Shown piece after piece: positions 1-13,000 of a DNA stretch of 64,000 nucleotides (position 1 is the first letter of the stretch; each line of letters opens with the position of its first letter). The DNA lies in contig NW_008707225.1 of NCBI RefSeq assembly GCF_000327385.1, forward strand, positions 756,013-820,012, read 5' to 3'. This DNA comes from Lottia gigantea. Taxonomy: Eukaryota; Mollusca; Gastropoda; Lottiidae. The position numbers and the translations under genes were made by a program. Below the pieces are notes generated by a model, which had not been told where the DNA came from, made no database searches, and was given only the letters and a program-made list of their open reading frames with translations.

Positions 1-1006
1 GCTTCAAGAGATTGAAGGTTAAATAACAATTGTAAGAATATATATATGAGTGTACATGTCTGTAAGCTACTGATGATGAATGTGTCATGGGAAATTTAAT
101 ATAATGAAATAGATATCCTTAGAGCATACTACTGTTAAAAACAATTTGTCAGGTATTATCAGAGAGTATTGGAAGATTATTAAAATGAAGGGGTGACTTA
201 ATTTTGAACATACACAACTGCCCTGAAGATTTTACTATTACTAATTTACTTTATATCTACAGAACTTTCTTAACGCCAAATTGATTAAAAACTTCTTCAG
301 CAACCAATTTAGACATAAGTCAAATTTTCAAAGTTACACAAAGTAGCTTAAAGAATAAAAGCACAGAAAAACACTGACAGATATATACATTTACAAACAG
401 ATCATTGTTCAGGAAAAAGTTTTAAGTGCCTAAATTATGTTCAAAATTACCTGTATACCTGGAAATTACCTTACATAATATTTGTTTCAGATTATTTTTC
501 CATTTATTTGGTTTTAATTAAAGAACTATGTGCTTTTATGTCTAATATAATCTAACAATAGGAAATGATATACAATTTTGAAGTCTTGTAAAAATTCAGG
601 TGGAAATTTGCCTGTGGCATTTGATGCATTAAAATGTTGATCGGAACTAATACATGCAGCGTCTGAGAAAAAAAAAAATTTAATATGTGGTTAATATATC
701 TTTGACCTATTATTTCTATTTTTCATTATTTAACACTGGTAAATAATAATGTGTTTGAAAATAGAAACAGCCGTTTTTTTTGTCATGTCTTATATTATAT
801 CTAACTTTGACAACAGAGTATTAAATAATTAGAGAGCTAAAAATATCATGTGTCATCATCTACCATCTTATATTATATATATTTCTAGTCTAATATAGAC
901 ATAATCATTAATTAGTTTATAAACATAATATAATTTCATTAGTTTAAGGTAAAATATGTGTCATAGAGTATCTTGGTCTTTCCAACATGTTTTCTCACTT
1001 CAATAT

Positions 1007-1056
1007 NNNNNNNNNNNNNNNNNNNNNNNNNNNNNNNNNNNNNNNNNNNNNNNNNN
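1007..1056. other. Assembly gap (50 N)
   Basis: A run of exactly 50 N, which looks like a conventional placeholder of unknown true size. Confidence 0.99.
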
Positions 1057-1249
1057 CAATGTCAGGCCTAATTCTCTAGTTTTATATCAAACCAAGTTTC
1101 TTTCCAACTCCTTTAGAGAAAGATAGTCAAGAAATTACAGTATGGATTTGAAATCAGGCTTGATCTTGCTTTGAATGTGTATTCAGAAATATTTACATCT
1201 ACAGGCCTTAGGCATAAGCAGATACCAGAAGAACTAAAACCATTCTTTG

Positions 1250-1596
1250 TACTGTAAATAAATAGAGTTTAGCATCCTACTTTTCTGCACCCTGGGGGCT
1301 AATGCAGGTTGAAATGAGGGAAATTTCACCTGGACAGCAGCATTTGCCTGCTCTTTTTCCATTTCCAACTGTCAAGGGAACCTGAATGTACACAGTCTGT
1401 ACCAGTCTGCCTCAGTTTATTGTCCCATCTGAAGGACTAGACGCTTTTTCCATGTCAGCCTCTCTTACCTACATTACTGACAGGGGGAAACCAGATTGAA
1501 AATTCGGAAGGTTTTATCTTGATCTATGCCAGGATTGAACCTTGGACCATCAGGTTAGCTAGCAAGCATCTATTCACTGAGCAACCAGCGCTCTCC
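1250..1596 (-). mobile_element. tRNA-derived SINE, near full length
   Basis: The reverse complement matches the SINE at 24206-24550 along its whole length. It has a tRNA-like head with an A-box-like segment (GGTTGCTCAGTGAATAGA) and a B box (GGTTCAATCC). A middle segment contains GATGGGACAATAAACTGAGG, and the tail contains AAATTTCCCTCATTT and GGTGCAGAAAAGTAGGATG. It is diverged from the other copy by scattered changes, so the insertion is old. It could be one of the bivalve tRNA-SINE families with a conserved central domain; I cannot name the family with certainty. Confidence 0.85.
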
Positions 1597-2289
1597 TTTT
1601 TTGTATGTAGCCAGTTCTCGTATTCCAAGATATCCAAATCCTAGTAGATTTTAAAATGGGATTATGCACAGATTACAATCTTCAAGCAGATTTTAAACTA
1701 AATTTTAACTGGTTTTAAAATCAGACAGTTTTTTGTTTGTTTGTTTAAATTCATAACTGAACGATTTGATGTTACTTTAAACCAATTTTCTCAATATTAA
1801 TCAAAATGAATATATTATTGGCCATCAAGTTACTAATAGTAATAATTTATGTTTGTATGTGAAGCTGGCACACACTGTCCACTTTACCATCTGAAGGCAT
1901 AGATCCTTTTAGAAAATGATAATTATTAGGAGAAATTCTTGAGTTTAAGTATCAATTACAAAAGGTTTATTTACACAATACACTATGTGGGCATACATTA
2001 CTTTGCCTGTCAAAGTGTATTAGAATGTCGAACACAGTAATTAGTATGATAAATATAATTTACTAACAAAACCTACAAGTATTTCACAAAATTTTACCTC
2101 ATTAAGAACATATAAATTACAACGTTTGAATAAGAAATTCTTTTTTCTTTCTTTAATTTCTAGTTTGACATTTCAAATGACATTTAATTTTTTTGAACTG
2201 GAATAATTTGAATTTAGTTTTATCAGAATATCTTAAATTTGTTCAGAAATTGGACCAATTGTTTTTCAGGTCATATCCGGTAAATAGAA

Positions 2290-2580
2290 CCAATCAACAG
2301 CCTTGAGTTAGACGGTTGCTCACTAACCTGAATATCAATCTTAGATTATTGAGATATCTCTCAGAACTATAACCTAATATGGAAAAGGAGTTTTCAGAAT
2401 CAGATCTTCAGATTTGCTATAGACTAATAGACTAATATACATGTAAATTATCCCATGACTGTTGAATATAAAAAATATAGACTAATGTTACTGTCCCAGC
2501 AAAATTTGGCATTTGGGCTTTATTAGCCCATTCAGGTGCAGACAAGAATATATCAGAATAGGACTTATCATAAGTATTCT
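2290..2580 (+). mobile_element. Decayed SINE copy (same family)
   Basis: Positions 2296-2340 resemble the tRNA-like head (GAGTTAGACGGTTGCTCACT followed by AACCTGAA). Positions 2492-2560 resemble the tail (CAGCAAAATTT, then ATTAGCCCATTCAGGTGCAG). The middle is not recognisable. I read it as a strongly diverged, internally rearranged copy of the family at 24206-24550. Confidence 0.45.
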
Positions 2581-3362
2581 GTTTCATTTCATTTGAAAGA
2601 AATAAACATTTCATCTACACCAATAAAACATTGGTTCTTAATAAAAGCATGTATTGATTAATAAATTGTATTAGAAATAATGCTATTTTGGTGTTTTTCT
2701 GTTCTGACAGTTCCAATCAACAATTTTTTATTGGGTATTTTTTCTCTATGGAAGAGGTGCTATAATAAATAAAGTGTTATAAACAAGCTCATTTCCTCTC
2801 AAAAACCCTAAATTAATTCCCATTTCGGTCATCAATTTATTAATGTCACTGATTGAAACATGGAGCTAATGTTGTTAATGACTGAAATTCAATTAATATA
2901 AAAATATATTCACCAAAAAAATGAGAAATTTATTGTTGATATCAGGAAATTCCGCCATTAGGACAATTATGTCTTGATTATGGTCAGTGATAATAGGCTA
3001 TAAGTTGGATATTAAAAATGGCAAGATTGTAATGTCCAGTTAGTCATAGTCTGCTGCTTTTATTTGTCAATTTCTGTCAAATTGCTTCACCTTGTTGGTT
3101 AATAAGTAGCCTAAAGAAACTACTGACACAGACAGAAATCTAAGTCTTGGACAAACCAAATGCATTTATACCAGGACACACTCTGACAATGCAGAAAATG
3201 TGCCTTTTTGACTGGTTGAATGTTAACTTTGACTTTGATATGTATCAGCAGGATAGTTTTATTCTTATTAATTGTGTATACATGTATAAGCTAGCTTTTG
3301 GGCTCTCAAAAACCTATTCCATTTATACCAGTTTTCCATGTTTTTATTTCATGGATTACTTC

Positions 3363-3915
3363 TAACAGTTATCAAATCAGCTCTTATTTCATGGGTTATC
3401 TCTATCAAATCAAAGGTTATGTCATAGTTTAGTCTACTATCAATCACATATCAAACAAGTGGTTATTTTATAAGAACCATTAATCAGACAAGTGGTTATT
3501 TCATGGTTTCATGATCAATTAGGTATCAAACATGTAGTCTTTATGAGTAACCATTGATCAGATATCAAACATGTGGTTATTTTATAAGAACCATTGATCA
3601 AATATCAAATAAGTGGTTACTTCATGGTTTCATGATCAATCAGGTATCAAACAAGTGGTTATATTAAGGTTTAACCTACAATCAATCAGATATTAAAAAA
3701 GTGGTTATTTTATGGGTAACTATTGATCAGATATCAAACAAGTGGTAATTTTATGAGAATGATGGGTCAGATATCTAACAAGTGGTTATTTTATGAGAAT
3801 GATGAAGCAGATATCTAACAAGTAGTTATTTTATGAGAATGATGGGTCAGATATCAAACAAGTGGTTATTTTATGAGAATGATGGGTCAGATATCTAACA
3901 AGTGATTATTTCAAG
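3363..3915. repeat. Minisatellite, irregular units
   Basis: An imperfect tandem array of phrases of the type CAGATATCAAACAAGTGGTT followed by ATTTTATGAGAATGATGGGT. Unit length varies from about 40 to 60 bases. The last four units (about 3755-3910) are the most regular, near 40 bases each. It ends about 110 bases before the first recognised B3GALNT2 exon. Confidence 0.8.
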
Positions 3916-4023
3916 TATACCACAATAATCTTTTTATTCAGATATTTTATCACAGGCTGGCTTTACTGAGATATCAAATGTTTATTGAGTATATCTCTAA
4001 TGAATTACCTTTGTCTATTTCAG

Positions 4024-7000
4024 GGTTTCATGGCAGAATTGGCTATCGACAACTCAGATGATTTTACTAGCTCTTATTTCCAATATAAAAACTTTACGAT
4101 GTCTCAACTTATCATGAATGATGGTGGAGCTCTTCATTTGGAGGTAATTTTCTCTTTTAACTATCATTGACCATTTTTATCTTTCACTTTAGGAAGTAAG
4201 GTGGACATCTATCACTTCCGATCAATAAGCAATTATAGTACTACTGGCATTTCCGGAATCTTATATCTACACTGTGTATAGCACTGGCTATTTTATTACA
4301 AAACCAAAAATCTTGGACATGCAAGATGTTGTCTGTCAAAATCAGATTGAATCTCAAAATTAATGTTTCATATTTTTAAAATGAAATAACATAATATTTT
4401 TCTATGGGTATGTGAACCTCCAATAGGTCTACTAATGTAAAAACATTGGCTATAAATCTGTAAAGTCTTTTATTCCTGCCTTGATAGAAGAATCTTATCT
4501 GTCACTATGGTCCATTAGCTTTAACTTGTCAAATCAATGTCAAAAATTTCATTGATAACTTTCAAGTTTGAGCTCCTAAATATATGTAGGTGAAATATCA
4601 CTGCTAGCCTGGCAAAATTTCCATTATTTGCACATTATAAAGAACTGATGTTTATTAACCTATTAGCATGCAAATAAATTTAATGGATAAAGAATTGATA
4701 ATAATAACATAGTTTTCTATTTTTTCTAATTTTTAAAGTGCACATTTTAAAAGATTTCTTAATGTTATGGTATAATATGAAAATGATTGAAAATGTAATC
4801 TAATTTGAATTTATAGTTTTTCATTATCAATTTAAAGGTCAAAACTTTAAGTTATTGCTCTATTTTATGGTTGTTATAATTTTGTCATATAATGAACCTT
4901 TGAAGTAAAATTGCGATTGAGAATAAGAAAATTTTATAATTTTCACTGAAAATGGTTTGTTCAGGTTTATGACATATAACATGACTTACACAATGGACTA
5001 GACATGTATATATTGATGTTTTGTTTTGTGTGTTTGTTTCTTGGCAACTACCTTTGTTGTTAATAATCTGAAGAAATTCGCACAATTTTTAAATCATTTC
5101 AATATTCAACTATTCAAAGACTCTATCTATTAGTGCTATCAATTATATGCATGTCGTATTGCAATGTTATGTATGGATACTTGATGATACCTTTTATTAC
5201 ATAAATAAGTGGGGATTTTTATAAATTGTTTTATGATATAACAATATTCACGGAAATTGTTAGAAACTTTTTATCAGACAGTTGATGCTTGCTACTTCTA
5301 TCAACTATATTAGTCTGTATGCAGACGACACACAGCTTTACATCACATTTAAACCAGAATTGAAATTTGTCCCATCTAAGCTTGGGATACAACAGTGACT
5401 TGAAGAAATTCGTATTTGGATGTCATCAAATTTCCTCAAACTGAATGACAGTAAAACAGAGTACCTGCTTATAGGTTCTGATCACCTCCTCTCTAAACTT
5501 GACAACACGGGCAATCTGTCTGTTTCAATTGGAAACTCCCTAATACAGTCGAGTGAGTCTGCAAGAAATATTGGTGTTATATTTGATAAGAGACTGAACA
5601 TGGAGCTCCAAATCAATAATACATATAAGAACTGTCACTATCAACTCCACAACATCAGGATTATCTCAAAATACATTTCCAGCAATGCCCTAAAAGCACT
5701 TGTTCACGCTTTAGTAACCTCAAGGCTGGACAACATGAACTCTCTTCTCCCAGGACTTCCTCATCGACTAACAAATAAATTAAATTAAACTCGTACAAAA
5801 TTCTGCTGCTTGTCTAATAACTGGTTCAAGACGTCTAACCATTATTATTCTCTCTACACTGGTTACAAGTTGTTTATCGTATTCAATATAAAATGACTTT
5901 TAAATGTATCCACAACTTGGCTACATCATACCTTTGTGAACTGGTCTCTTCATACATCTCACCACGCCTTTTAAGATCGTCTAACTCCTTTCTTATCACA
6001 CCTAAAACTGCCAACCTTCATACATATGGAATGATAAGTTTTTCATACCAGGCCCCATATCTATGGAACAGTTTACCAATAGAACTGCGCTCTTGCGAGT
6101 CTTTGAATATTTTTAAACAGAAACTAAAAACTCACTATTTTAGGGAAGCTTTTTAATTATTATTCAAACAACTTTTTAATTTTAGTAGATTATATCATAT
6201 TAATATTTTTTAATCATTCATTTTTTTTAACAATGTTGTGTAAAGCTTAATCGAGCACTGATATGGAATTTGCGCGATAAATCAAACTATTACTATTACT
6301 ATTACTATTATTATTACCATATATCACAGTTTTATAGTTATGAATAATATATATATAGAAACTTTGAAGATAAAATGTTAATTTTTATCCCATTACCTCA
6401 TATCGCAATATGTATTGTATCGTGACCCTTGTATCTAGATACGTATCATATCATGACATATTGATGATACTCAGCACTACTATCTATTATATTTGAGAAT
6501 ACTGGACCATTTATTTTCTTTCCCAGTTTTAACAGTGTTTGTATTTTTTGCTAGCTCAGTTATGAGTCAAAATTCAGATTGGCTTCAATACAATTTTTCA
6601 TTTTTTGACAATAACTGTGGTTCTGTTTGTTGGATGTCGTTGACCTGCTAAAATTAAAGAAAGTGTTGGTTGCATCTTAATCTTAATAACTACCAGAGGA
6701 AGTCTGACCTTGTCAGATATTGTAGGGACAGATCCACTACACTCTCAACCATTTGCACCTTAGCCTCAGAAACAGAATTTATTGCAGCTAATCTTCTCAG
6801 TAATAGTGTTAACTGCTCACTTTTGCAATTTGAGCCTTGAGCTGTGTGTTCAGAATTATCTACATGTGAAAGTTAAATGACGACTTGTTTTTTTTTTAGA
6901 CTACACCATATATATAGAAATAGTTGGTGAAATTTCTAGTTTGAGGTATAACTGCAGGGATTGGGCAATTTTTGGCAGTTCTTGTATTTTTGAAGATTAA

Positions 7001-10000
7001 TTAAAAATATATTAAAGACCCAAATCTACCACTAAAAATGGCAAACCATGGTCTTTAATACTACATTGCCAAATAACAGCATGATTTTTACTCTATAAAT
7101 CTATAACATTGTTTACTATCAGCACCTCATAATTGGATTTGATAAAAAGTTCTCTAACTCTGTAGGTTTCTATTCTTAAGACACATGCTAACTAAAGTAC
7201 AAAACAGTTGTATTTCTAAAAACTAATTTCAGTGATATTCAAAATGCTTGAAAGTTCAAATGTCTTATTTCAATTTACAGGTTGGTTGGGAGATGACAAG
7301 TTAACTTTATCCATATATACATAAAAACTTACATTTATATTCCAAATCCAGATTCAAAAATGTGAAAGCTGATTGGTTGTTAAAACTCAAAAAGTTAAAC
7401 ATTGCCCAATCAGATAAAAAGTATGCTAGATCATAAAGTTAATTCAAAATGAAAAGTTTATATCTTTTTCCAGTTTTTGATGAATTCTAATTGAGAAATG
7501 CAATGAATTAGCATTTCTACTGGCTCACAGGTCAAATGTATTGCAGTCTGCTCTAAAATCGCAATGTATCTGATTGACTGACTGAATATAAGTAAAAATC
7601 ACCTTCTCACGACAAATAGGGCATCTTTTTTTATATTCATGTCTCGGCACACAATGACATGATTGTGTTATTTTCTTTCATCAAAACTGTTGTTCACATT
7701 CAGCCTTTTATGAACTTCCTGCAATAATAAAATCTGACCTTCAAACTTTACTGTTTAAAAGCTTTTAGGAAAATATATTCCAATTGTGAACCTCATGCTG
7801 TTTCTTTTAATATCATATTTAAAATGACTATTATGTTTGTTATTAAAACTCAGCAAAAGCATGAAATTTCTGTTAACTTTGATGTTCCAATGTCAGTATA
7901 TGTTTACAATTTATTTTATGCATGTAATTAATTTTTTCATCCACGATCCTTTGATATTAAGTTGCTGTAAATGAAATTAACTTGGAATTGACTTGATAGC
8001 ATGATTTCAGTTTCTTAGCCAAAACATAAATAAGAGAAAAAATCATCAGGTATCTACGGAAGCGTATAAGGGGGCATTAATTTTTTATTTTTTTTTGAAT
8101 TTTCAAGTTAGTATGTTGAATTTAGTATCTTGAATTTTTAAGTTAGTATGTTGAATTTTCAAGTTAGTATCTTGAATTTTCAAGTTAATATGTTGAATTT
8201 TCAAGTTATTATCTTGAATTTTCAAGTTAGTATGTTGAATTTTCAAGTTAGTATCTTGAATTTTCAAGTTAATATGTTGAATTTTCAAGTTATTATCTTG
8301 AATTTTCACTGCAATGAAGTAAGTTTATTCTAATAATAATTCTATTGTCATACATGTTTTACTGAATAGTATAGTGTTATTATCAGGTGAGGTTGTTGAT
8401 ATTATAATTAATGTGAGGATTCAGTCTGTAATATCTGTAATTATTTCTACTAAGAATGTCATAATGTAAAATCATCATGATGAAAAGAGGTACCAATAGC
8501 TGAAATCAAGTGGTTGTTCAGAGTTATTCATTGACTTAAACATGTTAAATGATAAAAGTTATAACTTCTGTCAATTTTCCAAAGTGTTACATTTATAGAT
8601 ACAATTTTTAAATCACTTTCAAACATTTGTAAATGTCAGAAATTGAAAAACCTAATGATTCTTATTCATTTATGTGTAAGTTGACTACATCATGCAATTA
8701 AATGCCTCACTGCACCAAATACATCAGCAGTTGAAAGTAGTACTTTTTCATTAGTGAGTCTTCGCCACTTAATACAGAAAACCAAACAAGTTGTAGAAGT
8801 TATTCATAGTTACGAAGAGAATTATCTGACAAGATTGCTAGGATCTCGTCTAGATTAAGGTTAGAAACTACTTAAGTCCCAAATTGATGAGAAAGTGCTT
8901 GACTTTTTTCTATGGGCTTGAGATATGTTGTTTGATCAATAACTTATAAAGATTTCATGTCTCTGAATCTCAACAAATGATTAAAGTAACCTTGGTAATA
9001 GTTTATCAATGATATAATGCTAATTTCTACCATATTTTACATTTATCTTCTATAACTCTTAAATTAAATATACAATATGTTATTCTTATAAGCCCACATG
9101 AAATGGGGGGCGTATATTGTTGTCACCTATGTCGGCCTGTTCATCAGTCCGTCCACAATTTCTCGTAAACACTCTACAAAGCAAAATTCTTGACTGATTT
9201 TGACGAAACTCTGTATAGTTGTTTGTAATCACCCAATTTAAAAAGAGTTCATAGACCACAAATATCTTTTTCTCATGTTGAATAAAAGACAAAAAACACA
9301 CATACCTGTGAAGTTATTTGAAGAAAATAAAACTATAGCCAACTTATTTCAATAGTTTGTTTCTAATGTTTGCATACTTTTATTTTATTTAAATCATTTT
9401 TTTTAAACTGAAGACCACAATGAATGTAATTAAAGTACTGGACATATACCAAACAGGTTTTATTGATACATTTTAATACAAACACCACAAAAGGATCACA
9501 GAGTGGGATTACATGTTTATAAGATAGAGAAGTCTCAATAAAGATATAAGTTATGGGACTGATTGACATCTAGGTTAGATATATCAAAATGTTAGAGTTT
9601 ATTTGGTTAATTGTATTAATTTGGTTTATATTAGTCTGTCCAGTAGTATTGGTTCAATAAAAGAATATAGATTTTCTTGAATATATTAACACTAGAAAGG
9701 TTATAAATTGTGTGTTGATGATGAAAGTTATATGAGAAGTGATAGTATAATGTGTTGGTTAGAAGACCATACTAAAGTTAATTGGTCCTAAGGCTAGTAA
9801 TATAGACAATAATGTTGTTATTTTAATACACGTATTATATAACTTGATGTACTTCCGTATCCTGACCTATGCTACTACTTTCATATTATGGTACAACTTT
9901 TGATAATGGTTCTACTTTCGAAATATATCGTTCGATCTATTACTTTCTAAAAATTTTAACAATTTCAATTACAGATAAATTTCCAGTGGTTCCCAAAAAT

Positions 10001-13000
10001 TCACTTTCAATCAAATTTCCAGTGATTTTCCAAGATTCACTTTCAGTTAAATTTTCATTGGTTCCCAAAAATTCACTTTTAGTCAAATTTCCAGTGGTTT
10101 TCCAAGATTCACTTTCAGTCAAATTTCCAGCGGTTGCCAAAGATTCACTTTCTGTCAAGTTTCCAGTAGTCTAAAAGATTTACTTTCAGTCAAGTTTCCA
10201 GTAGTTGACAAAGATCACTTTCAGTCAAATTTCCAGTAGTTGTCAAAAATTCACTTTCAGTCAAATTTCCAGTAGTTGCCAAATTTCTATTAGTTGCCAA
10301 ACTCTACTTTCAGTCAAATTTCCAATAGTTGCCAAAGATTCACTTTCAGTCAAATTTCCAGTAGTTGTCAAAGATTCACTTTCAGTCAAAATCCAGTAGT
10401 TGTCAACGATTCACTTTCTGTCAAATTTCCAGTAGTTGTCAAAGATTCACTTTCAGTCAAATTTCCAGAAGTTGTCAATGATTCATTTTCAGTCAAATTT
10501 CCAATAGTTGCCAAAGATCACTTTCAGTCAAATTTCCAGTAGTTGGCAGAGATTCACTTTCAGTCAAGTTTCAAGTGGTTGGCAAAGGTTCACTTTCAGT
10601 CAAATTTCCAGTAGCAGCCAAAGATTCACTTGCAGTCAAACTTTTCTAGTACTTACCAAAGATCACTTTCTGTCAAATTTCCAGTTGTTGCCAAAAATTC
10701 ACTTTCAATCAAATTTCCAGTAGTTTCTCATATTTGTTTTAATATAAAGTGAATATAAGCACTGTCTATCTCTATTACTTCTTTCTGAAATAATATTTCT
10801 ACTTTTGATCTCATTGCATTGTCCAGCTTTTAGTACTACCGTACTTATACATGTACCAAGGATTAGTACTTTCCCTCAATTTCCTCACTTGAAGTTACTA
10901 CTCTGTTTTCAACCCATGGTTCATGCACTGCTTTCGATTTATGATGCTCTTTTTTATTTCCCATAGGTGCTCTTGGTCCAGGTTGTTCTTGAGATATGGT
11001 GCTTCAAGCAATAGTCAGCCTTGGCCTTATTTTACAGAAATAGTATATTCAAAATTGGTCATGAAAATTATTGTCAATTGATTCAGCTCCTGGGCTCTAA
11101 TTTTGGTCTAAGAAAAAATATTGACAATTATAGTAGTCTGATATGGAAAGGTTTAAATGTACTAGTGACAGCATTTCATTATTACTGTATTTAAGACTGC
11201 CTGTAAGGCATGTATAATCTCCCAACATGTACAAGATTTAAATTCCAACACTATGTTGTTTGTTTGTACAGGAGAAAAATTTCACATTGTTCTTTTTTTG
11301 AAGAATGGAAACATATCTTTTTTCATACTAAAGTTTTAGATCACAGTGCTTTAACAGACTTATAGTTTAAAACTGGCGTGTTTAATTTATTACTGCAGTA
11401 TGGGGTTTCCAAATATGTTGCAAAAGATGAAATGTTATACTTAGTTCAGGTGAAACAAACAAGTGTTACAGCAGAATATATGATTGAATTGTTGAGAGAT
11501 ACTGCAGGTAACATAAACTATTACTAATAGAATATTAATTGAATTGTAGATTGTTTTAAACAATTATTTCAATTTGATTACATTTGATTTGTATTTTTAC
11601 AAGCTGAAATTGATTTAAGCAAAATTCAATAGATTGTATGTTATACCCTGAAAAGAAAATGAAAGGGATAATGTCAACAAATTATTCTATAGATCTCAAT
11701 TTTGACGACCTGCTTCAGAAAGACTTCAAAATGAAAAATGAGTTCCTTTTTGTCATAAACTATAATCATTTCAAAAATTCTTTAATTTACGGAAAGGACC
11801 ACAATTACTTTTTATAGCTTTACTTTATAATAGTTCTCCAAAGCAGATACAGTCTGTATTATCCAGTAATAAATTGCAGATGAACCCAATATCGCAATTA
11901 TTTTTTGAAGATCTCCTTGTAGCAGTTGCATGTCTGTGAATCAATAGGTGGAGGGTTGGAGTGGCCAAGCAGAGCAACAGAATTGTCAAGGGGGCTTACA
12001 GAATTATCAAAGGGGATTACAAAATTATCAAGGGGACTTACAGAATTATCAAAGGGGCTTACAAAATTATCAAGCGGGTTTGCAGAATTATGAAAGGGGC
12101 TTACAAAATTATCAAGCGGGCTTACAGAATTATCAAAGGGGCTTACAAAATTATCAAGCGGGCTTGCAGAATTATGAAAGGGCTTACAGAATTATCAAGG
12201 GGGCTTGCAGAACTATAACAGGGTTTACAGAATTGTCAAGGGGGCTCACCGAATTATCACAAGCAATTTTTTCCCTATGTAAAATTTGAAAATGGGGTGA
12301 TCAAAGACAGTTCCCCTTAGAAATGCCATTACCTGTATCAAGAAATTTAGAAGTAACAATATCCCTTCATAGGTCTTTTTTCAAATAGTTGTGGTTATTT
12401 TATGATCTGTTGAGAGATGTTTTAAACAGATATTGTTTACTGATAGATGAGGTAAACGCTATTAGGTACAAGTGGCTTCCTTAAGGCATCTGCTTCTTTT
12501 CTACAAATGCCATACTATCGAAATATGGTTTATTTCTGCAGTAAAATCATACAAATGCTACAAATGTAGCATACACTTGGTGTAAGATCATCTTTGAATA
12601 TTACATATGTAATGATAACAAATTGTATTGAATCAAATTCTCATTTCTTTCTAATTTTACATGATTCCGACAATGTATTAATTGTGTTAATTCCTTTTAT
12701 TAAGTAGGCAATTAGCTCCTTCTTGTGATTAAAACCTTATAGTATACCAAAATCTTAAGTATAAGACCTAGATTGATAGGATCTTTCGCTGTCTAATTAA
12801 ATGACTCTTTGGTGTTTATAGTCATTTCTGCATGCTGCACAACATACATCAGAGATTTTTGCTAACTATGTTACTGAGAATTTTGCCCCTTTATGCCAGC
12901 AACATATTTATTGTAGGGACATAGAAATGACTGAATAGATGATGGCTCACTTTTCTATTGATAAAGAGATTAATAGTGCTATGTTATCAAACATTAAATC

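Larger units (their letters stand above)
1..4023. other. Upstream intronic sequence of B3GALNT2
   Basis: AT-rich non-coding sequence before the first exon I can recognise. I searched it for the exon that should precede the one at 4024 in this family and did not find a convincing one, so it is most simply intron, with the 5' exons outside the window. It contains an assembly gap, one good SINE copy on the minus strand, one decayed SINE and a minisatellite, listed separately. The short open frames here have no recognisable features. Confidence 0.5.

Noticed and set aside
4600-4640. Short SINE-tail-like phrase (CCTGGCAAAATTTCC)
   Set aside because: Only about 30 bases agree, too short to call a SINE copy.
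8103-8333. Overlapping open frames on both strands
   Set aside because: Both are by-products of a 21-base satellite without stop codons.
11948-12289. Open frame with QNYQRGL heptad repeats as a repeat protein
   Set aside because: It is produced by a 21-base tandem repeat, has no splice sites or conserved flanks and lies within an intron of B3GALNT2.
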